From Chelydra serpentina (taxonomy: Eukaryota; Chordata; Testudines; Chelydridae), in NCBI GenBank assembly GCA_037349315.1, contig JBAIAC010000007.1:23764001-23828000 (forward strand): a stretch of 64,000 bases of DNA. The letters are read 5' to 3'. The notes under the pieces were generated by a model. That model had not been told where the DNA came from. It did not search any database and saw nothing but the letters and a program-made list of their open reading frames with translations. Positions 33,796 to 45,714 of the stretch are shown piece by piece. Position 1 is the first letter of the stretch, and each line of letters begins with the position of its first letter. Position numbers and translations under genes: made by a program.

Positions 33796-35212
33796 GGTGC
33801 TTAACTACCCTTACAATTATAAAGTTTTTCCTAATGTCCTACCTATATATCCCTTGCTGCAATTTAAGCCCACTACTGCTTGTCCTGTCCTCAGTGGTTA
33901 AGGAGAACAATGTCTCACTCTCCTCCTTTTACATACCTGAAGACTATAATGTCCCCTTCTCAGTCTTCTCCAGACTAAACAAAGCTAATATTTTTCAATC
34001 TTTCCCTGTAGGCCATGTTTTCCAAAGACCTTTAATCATTTTTGTTGCTCTCCTCTGGACTTCCTCCAGTTTGTCCACATCTTTACGAAAGTGTAGTGGC
34101 CAGAACTGGCCAGTACTGCAGTTGAGGCTTTATCAGTGCTCTGTAGAGTGGAAGAGTTACTTCTCAAGTCTTGCTTACAACACTCCTGTTAATACATCTC
34201 AGAATAATGTTCACTTTTTTTGAGACAGTATTACATTGTTGATTAATTTAGTTTGTGATCAACTATAACTCCCAGATCCTTTTCTGCAGTACTCCTTCTT
34301 AGCCAGACATTTCACATTTTGTATTTGTGCAATTGACTATTCCTTCCTAAGTGTAGTACTTTGCATTTGTCCTTATTGAATTTCATCCTATTTATTTCAG
34401 ACCATTTTTGTCAAGGTCATTTTGAATTCTAATCCTGTCCTCCAATGTGTGCAACTTCTCCCAGTTTGGTATCATCCACAAACTTTATAAGTGTACTCTC
34501 TTGTGCCATTATCCAAATCATTTATGAAGATATTGAATAGATCCAGAACCAGGACAGATCCCTGCAGGACCCCACTCTATATGCCTTTCCAGCATGACAG
34601 TGAACCATTGATAACTACTCTCGAAGTAAGTTTTTCCAATCAAATGTTCACCCACCTTCTAGTAAGTTTGTCTAGGCTATTGTTTCCCTAGTTGCTTATG
34701 AGACGGTTAGGTGAGACAGTATCAAAAGCCCCACTAAAGTCAAGGTGTAACACATCTACTGCTTCCCCCATATCCACAAGGTTTGTTACCCTGTCAAAGA
34801 AGGATACTAGGTAGGTTTGGCATGATTTGTTCTTGACAAATCCATATTGACTTTATTTATCACTTTATTATCTTCTAGGTGCTTACAAATTGATTGTTTG
34901 ATTATTTGCTCCATTATCTTTCCAGGTACTGAAATTAAGTTAAGTTATCTGGTCTATAATTCCTTGTGTTGTTCTTATCCCCCTTTTTATAGATAGGTAC
35001 TATATTTGCCTTTTTCCAGTCCTCTGAGATCTCTTCTGTCCTCCACAAGTTTGAAAGATAATCGCTAATGACTCAGAGATCTCTTCAGCTAGTTCCTTAA
35101 GTATTCTAGGAAGTATTTGATCAGGCCCCGTCAACTTGAAGACATCTAACTTGTTTAAATAATTCTTAACTTGTTCTTTCATGGACACTAATCTGTCATC
35201 GTGACCCACATG
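33796..35212 (-). pseudogene. CR1 LINE ORF2 fragment, inserted into the older LINE
   Basis: On the minus strand the 35209-35000 frame reads KLTGPDQILPRILKELAEEI then ISESLAIIFQ, the start of the CR1 reverse transcriptase. Reading on towards 33.8 kb, the antisense wording of the RT core and C-terminal domain follows continuously. Examples on the plus strand are 'tcttcagaatgatgttcactt'-like and 'ctcctctggacttcctccagtttgtccacatc', the reverse of the KVQRRA segment. Stops are frequent. The 3' UTR and octamer tail are missing. Confidence 0.85.
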
Positions 35213-35215
35213 CCT

Positions 35216-35615
35216 ACAGAAGACACATCACCTGGGGAAAAAGGATACATTCTACCACCAGCTAGCAGCAAAAAATCAAGTCAACTCTACCATATGGCAC
35301 ACTACTAGTACTTGGAGATTTCAGTGCTGTGACTGGCTGTGATCAAACTGGGTACGAAACTGTGATAGGTCCCTTTGGTTCAGGATCCCCAAATGACATC
35401 ACCACCTGGCTTCTGATATTGTGTGCTGCCAAGTACTTGTCTGTTATGGACCCCTGGTTTAGATGCCTTAACAACCATAGCTGGACCTGGATTTCAAAAC
35501 AGTGGATGTGCCATGAAGGAAACTGACCACATTCTCATCAGAAATCGCTCCATAGTGAAATCTCACCAGAAGCATCAGCAAACTCAGACCATAGACTAAT
35601 TGTCGCTAAGCTCTC
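35216..35615 (+). pseudogene. LINE endonuclease, C-terminal part
   Basis: A frame reads LLVLGDFSAVTGCDQTGYET, then WFRCLNNHSWTWISKQW, and ends with a SDHRLIVAKLSLH-type segment. These are the GDFNA, WTW and SDHRL motifs of APE endonucleases; the Asp of GDF and the final SDH are catalytic. One or more stops interrupt it after HEGN. It resumes the ORF broken off at about 33795. Confidence 0.7.
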
Positions 35616-35902
35616 ACTGCATAGAATCATAGAATCATAGAATCTCAGGGTTGGAAGGGACCTCAGGAGGTCATCTAGTCCAACCCCCTGCTCAAAGCAG
35701 GACCAACCCCAACTAGATCATCTCAGCCAGGGCTTTGTCAAACCTGACCTTAAAAACCTCTAAGGAAGGAGATTCCACCACCTCCCTAGGTAACCCATTC
35801 CAGTGCTTCACCACCCTACTAGTGAAAAAGTTTTTCCTAATATCCAACCTAAACCTTCCCCTCTGCAACTTGAGACCATTACTCCTTGTTCTGTCATCTT
35901 CC
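35616..35902 (-). repeat. CR1 LINE 3' tail
   Basis: Plus-strand text starts atagaatcatagaatcatag (the octamer tail) and runs 'ggaagggacctcaggaggtcatctagtcc' to 'ctccttgttctgtcatcttc'. It is the reverse complement of about 11426-11700, including the C-terminal ORF2 text ending DKALAEMI. The match is close, so the insertion is younger than the host LINE. It splits that LINE cleanly. Confidence 0.92.
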
Positions 35903-37990
35903 AACTCCTTGCAAGCCAGACATCCACCAACAGTGCAAATGTCCAGAGTCTTTCTGAACATCCTGCTGAATCCATGAAACACACCCAGGCCCTTGACGAT
36001 CACATACATATAGTTTGTACCCTCTCAGACAACGTGGAGATCGCCTCAGGTGCTCCATGTGTTATATTACTGGTCACCGCTGGAATGATCAGCTTCAGAC
36101 AGTTGCACAAGAAACCTTGGCTTTCTGAAGAGTCCTTTGACATATTAGCAAAAAAAGCAGACGTATGCAAGAAGGGAGATGTTCAAGAATGTAAATGTCT
36201 GAAAGACATTTTATGGCCATGGCAAAATGTGTCCATGATATCTATGTCACTCCCTGGACAAGAAAGCAGAGAGCTAGCAGCCATAAACAGCTTTCTAATA
36301 GCCTCATTATGAAACAAGACAGCTGTCCTTGCTCATTGATGGACGAGTTCCTTGACTGATGGAAAACACATTATGAAAGCATGTTGAACCACAGACCTGC
36401 TGATGATATCGAGAACTATGTGACCTGGAAAACCACACAGCTGCAGATCCAGGGACAAACACTGATCCTCCATCACTTGAGGAAGTATGAAAGGCCATCA
36501 AAGAGTTAGAGTAGATGTCCTGCTTGACCTGATGGTATTCCATCCAAGCTGCTCAAAGGTGCCTTGGAACCAATGAACATTGACCTGCATCAACTGTTCT
36601 TAAAAGTGTGGGCATCAGGCAAAGTATCAGAAGAATGAAAAGACAGCATCCCTAGAGTCCCAGTACAAGGGCAAAAGATCTTTCACCGAGTGTGGCAACT
36701 ACAGGCCAATCTCATTGTTATTGGTCTCTGGAAAGGTATTTGCTCATGTTCTGCTTGGTAGGATGTGGTGTTCCTTAACAGAGATTGTCCACAGCAGTCA
36801 GGTTTCACAGCTGGATGGTCAACCACAAACCCTGTTCTCACCTTCTGGCTTCTGACTGAGCTGCGCTGAGAATTTAACTCCCCTCTTCATGTGGCATATA
36901 TTGACAAAGCAACTTTTGATTTGGTCATCAGGTCAGCTCTTTGACTTTTACTGTAAGGACCTGGTGTTCCAGATGTTTTCCAAAACTGGTGCACAGTCTT
37001 CCCATGCTTACTAGCATGAGGCTGCACTTTGGTTCACTGCTTTTGCTGCATTACTATACAACCTTAGATGTGCAGTAGGAATGCATTCTTGTCTCAGCAT
37101 TCTTCTGTCAAATTTTTGACTGGATATTAGGACTTACCACTTCACACATAGGTATCAGGGTTTGTCAAGAAGGGTTTAAAAACCAAGACTACACTGATTC
37201 TGACTTCTCCACAAGCAAGGCATCAGCATTTCAGCTCCACCCTCCAAAGTGTCTAAGACGTCACCTGCACTATAGGGTTGAACCTCTCATGGTAGAAGAC
37301 CAAGGTCCAGAATCTCATAGCTGGTCCATCAGAACCTCCAGTGAAGGTGGTATCGAATACAGTGGCGAGCATAGATGAGTTCACTACCTAAACTGCAATG
37401 AGAGTTCAAACAGCTGCAGCAAACTAGACATTCTTCAATGAAGATGTCTCACCACTTCCTACATGAAGTCCAGGTCTCACTTATGGATGCAAACAGTCTT
37501 TGCACTGAGACAAAGTTTTGGGTTTATCAGACCTGTGTATTACCTGTATTGCCATATGGGTCAGAAACCTGGAGCCTCTTACAGGCAGACTGAAGCGGCT
37601 AGAGGCATTCCATATGTGCTGTCAGTGCCAAATCCTGAGCATAAAGTGGTCTGACTTTGTTCAAAATGTCACAATCTTGAAAAGATCTGGTCTTCCCTCA
37701 ATCACTCATTATGTTCAAAAGCAGCATGTCATGCTCTTCGGCCATGTCACCAGGATGGACAAAAACACTCCAGCACATTGTTCTCTCAAACTCTGCATTG
37801 ACAAGAAAGGGGGTGCATGCTCTGAAGCTATCTGGTGCCACCCACAGGGCTGCTCCAGAGATTCACACATTCGCAGGATCAAGCCAGATATGTAAACTTC
37901 ACTACACGATGCCTGGTGTGATGCCATCAGCTGTGGTCACTGTGGCTGGCACAATGGCCCTTAATAGACTATGTTTGAGGATGATTTGAC
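35903..37990 (+). pseudogene. LINE reverse transcriptase and C-terminal domain, decayed
   Basis: After the endonuclease, fragments in changing frames read KAIKEL (36500), ELLKGALEPMN-like text (36550), then NYRPISLLLVSGKVFAHVLLG (about 36700), FTAGWSTTNPVLTF (36820), then a C-terminal domain with LYCHMGQKPG (37545), LKRLEAFHMCCQCQIL (37590) and RSGLPSITHYVQKQHVMLFGH (37690) ending VTRMDKNTPAH. This is the order of RTE-like LINEs. The catalytic YADD box lies in the badly decayed part near 37000-37200. Non-functional. Confidence 0.65.
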
Positions 37991-39769
37991 TCAGGCAAAA
38001 CTTCCGTTGGGCCCCAAAACCAATTTGCATTTGTCAGCTGGTGCTTTTAACGCCTAATAGGCCTGATCCTGCAATCCTTACTCATCCAAGCAGTGCTTTC
38101 TCACATGAGGCCCATTGACTTCAATCAGGGAGGGTCACTGGATCAGGGTCATTGTTCATATCAGACCCATTTTTTACCATTCTTAGGGTCTGTATTGGAT
38201 ATTTTAGGTCTTCGGCCTGTTTGTGGTCTGATCATCACCTTATGTATATCTGTGCAGGTGCTCTTTTACCACTGGAGTCAGGCTATTTTCATTATGTGTC
38301 AGAGACTAACTATTCCTAAGGATTTTTGCATCTGTTTTCTGGTGCTGAGGTGTATATAGCCTCCCCTTCAAGTCAGGGTGACATTCTGCTCACCAGATGT
38401 GAGAAGGTGCTTTTAAGTCCCATCCCTCATCTTTCCCTGCTTGTTGTTTTGTACTGTGGGTTAACATCAGCTGGGGTATAGACAGAAGAAGAGATGGCTG
38501 GAAGTGACCTGGATTGTGATCTTCTGTGCAAGGATTTTAGTCAGAGGTACAAAAGAGCTGTAATCAAGGATGAGATGTTTTGTGTTCGTTATCTTCTTCA
38601 CTCGGAGATAGGTCAGAGCTATGGGTTTCTGATGGGTGGTCTCCTCCTGCTTAGGTTTCTGATGAGAAAACCTATGGTTGATTACGGTTTCCTGCAGGTT
38701 CAACGCTTGCCCAGCTTGGTTTCTTAGAGCAAGGCATGGGATGGGATGGGGTGGGGTGGGGTGGGGTGGAGGGCAATGATGCCATTGTTGACGGGCATTA
38801 GTGAGAAGAGGATGCTGACCATCTTTAATCATACCCAAAAATGTCTCTTGGTGTTGGAGTACCATTCCTAGTCAGACATTCCATAAGGCCTCAGTGTGTG
38901 GCAAAGGCCCAACACAGAAGTCACTAAAATAGTGGTAGTCCAAGAACCTGAAAATCAGATGCAATTAATTCCTTAATATAAATAACATTTTCTGTCACTC
39001 CAGATGAATGCCATAGCATTCCTGATACAAACAGTTCACAGTATTAAAACAGATAATAGCAGGTTTGTGTGGGATTAAAGTAAATCTGGGTCTAAAGATG
39101 AGGTTATGATACACATATGCTGCCATGAGTGCATTCTACACATGCTTCAGTTTTTAAAAAAAGCAAAGAACTGAAGTATTGTTGGAAGTCTCTTGGTTTC
39201 ACCCAACATGTGAGGGATTTTCATGAATGCTGTCAGGTCTTATGAAAATCACAAGGATCAAGTCAAAGCACATGGTTGGTTACCAGTATGCAAGTATGAT
39301 ATTTCCTTTTTTACGCAGATCGTTTTATTTTTAGCTGTCCATTAAAGAGTTCTGTTTTATAGGTAAAACCTAGTAACTATAGAAACCCAGGGGGTGGCCC
39401 CTTGGGGAGGATCAGAAGGAGAAAGAAATGAGAAGAGCTCTTTTGTGAGTCACTTCCACAAAAGAAACCCACTAACGGTCAAAACAATCCTCAGAGTTAT
39501 CAGGGCAGGAAACAGGGTGGGCATGGAGCAGTTCAAAGCTAGGGCTATGTTAATCTCCTGGGCTCCCAGTAAACACTAGACATACACACTTCCAATTAGC
39601 GTTTATATCAAAGTCCAAGATCAAAGGACAGTCACAAAATTGTTCTTGAACATTTAACTTTCAGATCAGAACCCTGATTTACACACGCTTCAGTTCTGCA
39701 TAAAAAGTACCAGAGAAGCTCTGCAAAGTGCAGATCCGGGTTTCAAACCTCTGCAAGTTTGAAACCCAA
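37991..39769. other. Unannotated stretch with repeat scraps
   Basis: At 38055-38160 'cctgatcctgcaatccttactc' and 'cccattgacttcaatcaggg' wording belongs to a dispersed amniote repeat. A (GGGGT)n-like microsatellite lies at 38738-38768. No exon is recognised; the 132-codon minus frame at 38467-38865 crosses that microsatellite and has no domain. Confidence 0.4.
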
Positions 39770-39957
39770 GGAGAGGGATAGCTCAGTGGTTTGAGCATTG
39801 GCCTGTTAAACCCAGGGTTGTGAGTTCACTCCTTGAGGGGGCCATTTAGAGATCCAGGGCAAAAATCTCTCAGGGGACAGTACTTGGTCCTGCTAGTGAA
39901 GGCAGGGGACTGGACTTGATGACCTTTCAAGGTCCTTCCAGTTCTATGAGATAGGCA
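39770..39957 (+). repeat. tRNA-derived SINE with CR1-like tail (tortoise Pol III SINE type)
   Basis: The head gagggatagctcagtggttt with A box tagctcagtggt at 39779-39790 and B-box-like gagttcactcc at 39822-39832 is tRNA-like. A unique middle and a CR1-like tail ('ggggactggacttgatgacctttcaaggtccttccag') follow. It is more diverged in the tail than the copies at 13.6 and 50.85 kb. Confidence 0.85.
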
Positions 39958-42770
39958 TATCTCCATAAATAAAAAGTTTGGGGTGGTTTGTACCTGGGGT
40001 TTTGCTTTTAACCCATTACAATAATTAAGATCCAGATTTTCATTGAAATCCTGAAACTCTGCCCTGGCCAAAGATCAGGGTGTTCACATTCAGGGATCTA
40101 GTTTGGGCCCTCTCCTGATTTGGTACATCCATGTTGCACAGATATAAATCATTATACAAGGCATAAGGCAATGGAGAATCAAGCTCTTTATGAGAGAGCA
40201 TGCACCAGAGAAGTCTACATTTAAAGTTAGTCATCTTACTTTAAAGAAACAATTATTGCTGATTTGTTGGTCTAGTGTTTTTTAAATGTAGCAGGCCTTG
40301 ACAGTACAGACGTCCCCATGAAACAGGAGCCTTTCCGCATAATTTTCTGAACAGTGTCTGTACCACAAATGGGTTTTATATTTCAAAATGTTCAATATCT
40401 CCAATATAATCAAGCATGTGCTTTCCAGCAGAGATCCAGGAATTCCCACATATACACACAGAAAAAGAGTCACATATCTACAATTAGAAGGATTAGGGAA
40501 TCAAAGCAAGACACACAGGAATTTTTTTTAAGAAGTACCTGAACTAAAAGAGCAATATTAAATCTGACCCTCTTTGCCTATCTGCATGTTTTTTTAACTC
40601 TCTGTCACCTAAGTCCCAAGCTAAAATGGCTCATTAGAGAATACGGCTAATGCTAACTTCAACCTATCACCTCCAAGTTTCACGGTTAGTATTTCATCTC
40701 TAGCACAACTGGTATTTCATACTGAACAACAGCCTAACGGCTTTGAATTAAGGAGCTGCCTCGAAGGACATCCATGAATGCAGCACTTCTGAGGAGAAAA
40801 TATTGACACTGATGATAATAAAAAGGAAGCATAGCAGTAAGACTAATTCCCTGAGGAATCCCAGCTAAAAGCCCTGGGGAGTAGAAAGAGTAGCAGCACA
40901 GGAGAATAGCCAGAAGCCTGAGGAGTTATTATTTAGCCATGAAGACTGTGCCAGCACAGCAGAGCCGGTGTAGCTGAAGTTGCATCAGCTGAGAATCCCT
41001 GAGGAACAGGAAGTGATCACTTAATATGGGTCTCCAACTAACCCAACAGCCTAGGGAAAGCCAGCATTTCCGGCTGGCACACCTGGGAGTCAATGCCAGT
41101 GCACTCAAGTTCAAGAGCTAGTGCCAGAGAAAAGTCAATAATGCCAGTGCCAAAACCAGACCTGAGGAACCTCCAATAAACCATAAACAACCCAGCAGAG
41201 GGGATAAGGAGCTGGCAAGAGACGGAGGAGGCTTCTACCTTGCTGCTGAAAGTGTCTGTAAGGTGGTCAGTCTCCTGGACCTGGTGCTTGCTGTGCAAGA
41301 ACCTGATTTCAGTCCTGTTAATAATCATGTCAGTCCAGAGGTAACAATTCTGAGCATACTTGGGGTTCTATAACTGTAAAAGAAACAAGTGCTGGTATGA
41401 GATGATGAAATGGAGCCTATTGACAAAAGCCATTTATGTAATAATGTTTTAAGGTTGAACTTCAACCTAGATCACTTCTCTGCCAAATGCCCCCAGCCCT
41501 CTCAGCACTAGTGAAAGGTGCTGGAAAGTGATGGGCTGGCCATCCTCGAGACAGCTGCTGGCTACACCACAATGTCCTATTGAATGCCTCAAAGGCAGAA
41601 GTCCTCCTTGATGAAAAGTTCTTTTTTTGTCTCCTCTTGCTCACTCCACTTAACTCAGACCTTTGCTTTGCTGTCAAGGCCTGAAATCACTCAACCTTGA
41701 ACGAGAACTTACACATTGGGAAGAGAAAGTGACTCGAACACTATCTGCTGAACATGGACATCGTTAAACTTTACCCGGATAGTCATGCTCTGAATCTCTT
41801 GCAGTCCCAACTACTGCAATTCCCTCTTTTACAATCTGGGCTGTAGTGAAGCCAATTCATACTTTTGGGGAGCACTCCTCATTGCAGATCCTATGCTTAG
41901 CTAGCTGCTATGAATTTTGTGCAGAGCCTACATCTGGGGCTCCACTGAACAGCAATGGGATCCTCCCTCACCCCACAGAGGGGTTGGAAGCAGGGGATAC
42001 TCAGACCTCACAACCTGATAAACAGCCCCACACCAAACTGGGATGGAAAATTTGGGGTGAGAGGGGAGGGGAAAGGCAGACAACAGCTGATTCTCTTTGC
42101 ACTTATTCCACCACCTCCTCTGCCTCGCACTGCATGAGGCAAATATTCACAGAGGCCACAGGAGCAGAGGATGTGGGAATCTGCATGAGTATAGTGAGGG
42201 TGTCATCTGTCAGCCACCCACTATCACTCATGTAGGAAGAGCTGAGTGTTTCCCTGCAGGAGTGAATGAGGAGAAATTCAGGGTAGCACTAGGCTCAGCT
42301 CCTCTCTCCTTCCTTCCCACAAGACTTCAGTCACTATATATTTGGGTGGGGAGATTGTGCTTAAGCCCCCTCGCAAGCCTCTGATTAGAACAACACCATT
42401 ATATAGTCTTCCTAAATCCCTATATTGTAAGGCCTCTGAGTCAGCAAAGCACTTAAAAAAATGGGTGACTTACACACACTTAAAGCTAAGCATGTGCTTA
42501 AGTGCTTTACTGAACTGAGGCCTAAATTGCTGGGGATCCAGAAACATGGCAAAGCCAGAATGCTCTCTCCACATGCAGAAATCCTCAGTAATATAACAAT
42601 TCTATCCCTCTGTTATCTTCTCTAGCTTCCTATCCTAGTCGTTATTGATTGCACAGTTTTTACAATGCTCTGTGGACTTGCTTCTCCATTCCCCTCTGAC
42701 TTTATATCCACTGTTCTTTTCTGCCTGCTTCCCCATCTTAATTTCCTCTGTGTGCTCCTGTCAAGGAGGA
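39958..42770. other. Long unannotated stretch
   Basis: Composition is ordinary and frames are short. The 96-codon minus frame at 41038-41328 and the 129-codon plus frame at 41846-42235 have no recognisable domain or splice context. I see no transposon termini, tRNA or CpG island here. Confidence 0.4.
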
Positions 42771-43768
42771 TGACGGGGTTCCTATAGGGGTCACCCCTTC
42801 TGCTGCGCTGCTGTGGTTGGAACGTCTAGTAGCAGCAAGTGTCCACAGAGCCACCCTTCCCTTCAGGGCAGCTAGGCCTAGTGGCAAGTGTCCACAGAGC
42901 CTGGGGTTGCCACCCATCCGGCTTTTACCCAGACAGTCTGGGTTTTAGATTCTGTGTCTGGGTGCCATATTAACGTTACGAGGTGGCCAGTTTTCAGGCA
43001 TCTGGCAACCCTAAGTGACACCCAAACCACAAATCCAGTTACCGTGGGGCAGCGGGTGGCGCCAGGTCGTTAGCCCACTCAGCCGGGGCTGCCTCCTACC
43101 TACAGGCAGGAGACAATCCAGCAAGCAATAAGGGGAGAGGGGAGAGGAGCAAGTGATGGGTGCCGGTGTCGGGGGGAAGAGGCAGCGCAGGGGCAGGGCC
43201 TCGAGGGACGAGACGGAGCAGGAGCAGGGCCTTGAGGGTCCATTTACCAGCAATTAGAAAGGTGGTAACTCTAACAGAGTTACCATTCCCTTCAGGGCAG
43301 CTAGGCGTAGTGGCAAGAGTTCCCGGCTGTAGTGCCTAGTACTGATAGCCCCTAGCTGAAGCACCTAGGCAGAGGGGAGGGGAGGGGTACGTTACTACTC
43401 CATCAGGTTGCAACCCAGGGCCCTATGAAACCACTCACTCCCCAGAGGAGGGTTCAGGTCCCTACGTCTCCCAGCACGTCTCCTGGGTCACTTCCTACCC
43501 TTAGACCTGCTCAACTGGTTCTCTGCAGCACAGTCAGGGTCCCCAGCCTCGGCAGTCTGGAATCTTGGCAGTTCTTCTGCAGGATCCTGCAGCGCACATC
43601 TGGTCTCCTCCTCAGCCAGGCCAGACTGATATAAATTGCTTTCTTTTATATGCTCCCTCTGTTGGGTGCATGCCCAGCAATGGCATGGCCCAGCAAGTGT
43701 GCCTCTTGGGACCAAAGTAGCTGGTTAACCCTTGCCTGACCAGTGCAGGGTTGGTACACCATGTCACA
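42771..43768 (-). mobile_element. LTR, probably solo, with nested insertion and internal duplications
   Basis: Read on the minus strand it starts TGTGACATGGTGTACC and ends near ggaaccccgtca, i.e. TG...CA tips. A TATA-like catataaaagaaagc lies at about plus 43645-43660 at a suitable distance from the 5' end. The plus-strand text 'cccttcagggcagctagg' occurs three times (42856, 42870-range and 43290-range copies with flanking gtggcaag), and a gttgccac...ggcaaccct inverted pair (about 42905-43013) looks like a small nested MITE. No retroviral coding sequence adjoins. No matching target duplication was found. Confidence 0.5.
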
Positions 43769-44305
43769 GCTCCCAATAGTTATGTTCCCCTCCTCATGAT
43801 CCTCTAGAGCCAGTGTAAATCTTTCATTTGCAGCACCCTCTGTAACTAGAATGCCTTCCCTTTGAAGCCATTTCTCTTCAACTCTCCCCTTTACCCTACA
43901 CATTTGCTTGAGCCTGTTACTGACTAAGGGTATGTCTACACTACGAGACTAGTTCGATTTTTGTTAAACCGAACTTGTGAACCCGATATTGCCAGGTCGA
44001 TTGTTCGAATCCACATCAGGGATCTTAATTCGAATTTCCGAGTCCACAGTAAGGGGGCAAGCGTCGACATTGCAAGCGGTGCACTGTGGGTAGCTATCCC
44101 ACAGTTCCCGCAGTCCCCGCAGCCCACTGGAATTCTGGGTGTAGCCCCCAGTGCCTTGTGGGACCGTAATTGTGTCAAGGGTCGTCATACGTAAATTTCG
44201 TCACTCGACCCACACTCCCGCCGTCCCTACATGAAAGCGCCGGCGGGTAATGAATTCGCGCCCTTTTCCTGTGGCTGATAGCTCGGACGCCACAGGACAG
44301 TGAGC

Positions 44306-44485
44306 ATGGAGCCCTCCGCGATTATCGCTGATGTTCTGTCCGTTGCCAACACCTCGCGCCTTATAGCGCACCTTTTCCAGACTCAGATGCAGAGAAATCG
44401 GGAGAGGAGGCAACGGAAGCTCCGGGAGTACTTGAACTTGAGAGGGGCATGGACCTCTCGCAAAGCGCTGGACCCCGCCCCCTAG
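44306..44485 (+). pseudogene. Probable original N-terminus of the Harbinger transposase, out of frame
   Basis: A short frame opens MEPSAIIADVLSVANTSRLI and continues with a basic helix QMQRNRERRQRKLREYL before stopping at 44483-44485. It overlaps the transposase frame that begins at 44449 but is in a different phase. Such a helical and basic leader is what I expect ahead of the VERRFWARE segment in this transposase family. A one- or two-base indel between about 44450 and 44490 would explain the split. Alternatively it is a small upstream ORF. Confidence 0.5.
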
Positions 44486-45588
44486 ACATCATGGTGGCAA
44501 TGGGTCACGTTGATCCTGTGGAACGGCGATTCTGGGCAAGGGAAACAAGCACTGACTGGTGGGACCGCATAGTGCTGCAGGTCTGGGATGAATCCCAGTG
44601 GCTGCGAAACTTTCGGATGCGTAAGGGCACTTTCCTGGAACTTTGTGACTTGCTGTCCCCTGCCCTGAAGCACCAGGACACCCGGATGCGAGCAGCCCTG
44701 ACTATCCAGAAGCAAGTGGCCATAGCCCTGTGGAAGCTTGCAACTCCTGACAGCTACCGGTCAGTAGCGAACCAATTTGGAGTGGGCAAGTCTACCGTGG
44801 GGGTTGCTGTGATGCAGGTAACCCATGCAATCGTTGACCTGCTGCTCTCAAAGGTAGTGACCCTTGGAGACGTGCAGCTGATCATAGATGGCTTCGCTGC
44901 GATGGGATTCCCAAACTGCGGTGGGGCCATAGATGGGACACACATCCCTATCCTGGGACCGGAGCACCAGGGCAGCCAGTACATTAACCGAAAGGGCTAT
45001 TTTTCTATGGTACTGCAAGCATTAGTTGACCACAAAGGACGTTTTACCAACATAAATGTTGGATGGCCAGGCAAGGTTCATGATGCTCGTGTTTTCAAGA
45101 ACTCTGGTCTCTTTAGACGGCTGCAACAGGGTGTTTATTTCCCGGACCGCAAAATTACTGTTGGGGATGTGGAGATGCCAACAGTTATCCTAGGGGACCC
45201 TGCCTACCCGCTAATGCCATGGCTCATGAAGCCATACATGGGAGCCCTGGACACTGAAAAGGAGCTCTTCAATTACCGCCTGAGCAAGTGCAGAATGGTG
45301 GTGGAGTGTGCCTTTGGCCGTCTCAAAGGCAGATGGCGAAGCTTACTGACTCGCTCCGACCTCAGCCCTAAAAATATCCCCATTGTGATTGCAGCGTGCT
45401 GTGTGCTCCACAATCTCTGTGAGATCAAGGGGGAGACGTTTATGGTGGGCTGGGAGGTTGAGGCAAATCGCCTGGCAGCAGATTACGCCCAGCCGGACAC
45501 CAGGGCGATTAGAAGATCACAGCGGGACGCGCTGCGCATCCGGGAAGCTTTGAAAGCTCGCTTCCAGACAGACCAGGGTAACCAGTGA
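44449..45588 (+). CDS. PIF/Harbinger transposase (HARBI1-like, DDE type)
   Basis: This 379-residue open frame has no internal stop. It cuts and joins the transposon ends in the nucleus. Order of parts: DPVERRFWARETSTDWWDRI near residue 22-41; a helix-turn-helix region SYRSVANQFGVGKSTVGVAV at 102-121; the catalytic triad with Asp162 in GGAIDGTHIPI, Asp212 in GWPGKVHDARVF and Glu286 in RMVVECAFGRLKGRWR; a conserved GDPAYPLMPWL at 249-259; and a C-terminal CCVLHNLCE motif. All three DDE residues are present. The annotated start is simply the first ATG in frame; the true N-terminus may lie at 44306 in another phase. A polyadenylation signal caataaag follows at about 45708. It converges on the Myb-like gene. 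Family resemblance is unmistakable; present-day activity is unknown. Confidence 0.93.
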   Translation: MDLSQSAGPRPLDIMVAMGHVDPVERRFWARETSTDWWDRIVLQVWDESQWLRNFRMRKGTFLELCDLLSPALKHQDTRMRAALTIQKQVAIALWKLATPDSYRSVANQFGVGKSTVGVAVMQVTHAIVDLLLSKVVTLGDVQLIIDGFAAMGFPNCGGAIDGTHIPILGPEHQGSQYINRKGYFSMVLQALVDHKGRFTNINVGWPGKVHDARVFKNSGLFRRLQQGVYFPDRKITVGDVEMPTVILGDPAYPLMPWLMKPYMGALDTEKELFNYRLSKCRMVVECAFGRLKGRWRSLLTRSDLSPKNIPIVIAACCVLHNLCEIKGETFMVGWEVEANRLAADYAQPDTRAIRRSQRDALRIREALKARFQTDQGNQ

Positions 45589-45705
45589 CAGTTACACTTC
45601 CTTAAACAGATACAGAACCTTCCCCTGTTTCTTTACACAGTTTCCGTTGCCCATCCTCTCCCATTACCAACCCCCTTCCCCCTCCTTCGCTCAACGCTTT
45701 AAAGG

Positions 45706-45714
45706 CACAATAAA
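45706..45714 (+). terminator. Polyadenylation signal of the transposase gene
   Basis: AATAAA within ggcacaataaagaaaac lies about 120 bases past the transposase stop, on the same strand. No other gene uses this strand nearby. Confidence 0.65.

Larger units (their letters stand above)
33430..37990 (+). mobile_element. Ancient APE-type non-LTR LINE (RTE-like), split by two CR1 insertions
   Basis: Three colinear plus-strand pieces (33430-33795, 35216-35615, 35903-37990) together follow the order of one ORF: endonuclease start, endonuclease end, reverse transcriptase, C-terminal domain. The gaps are exactly filled by minus-strand CR1 fragments. The LINE is riddled with stops and frameshifts and must predate both CR1 insertions. 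Confidence 0.7.

Noticed and set aside
35803..36312. 169-codon plus frame as a gene
   Set aside because: It joins antisense CR1 tail sequence to the following old LINE fragment; the fusion is accidental.
39779..39832. Functional tRNA gene
   Set aside because: A- and B-box-like words are present but no cloverleaf can be completed and the unit continues into a CR1-like tail, so it is a SINE head.
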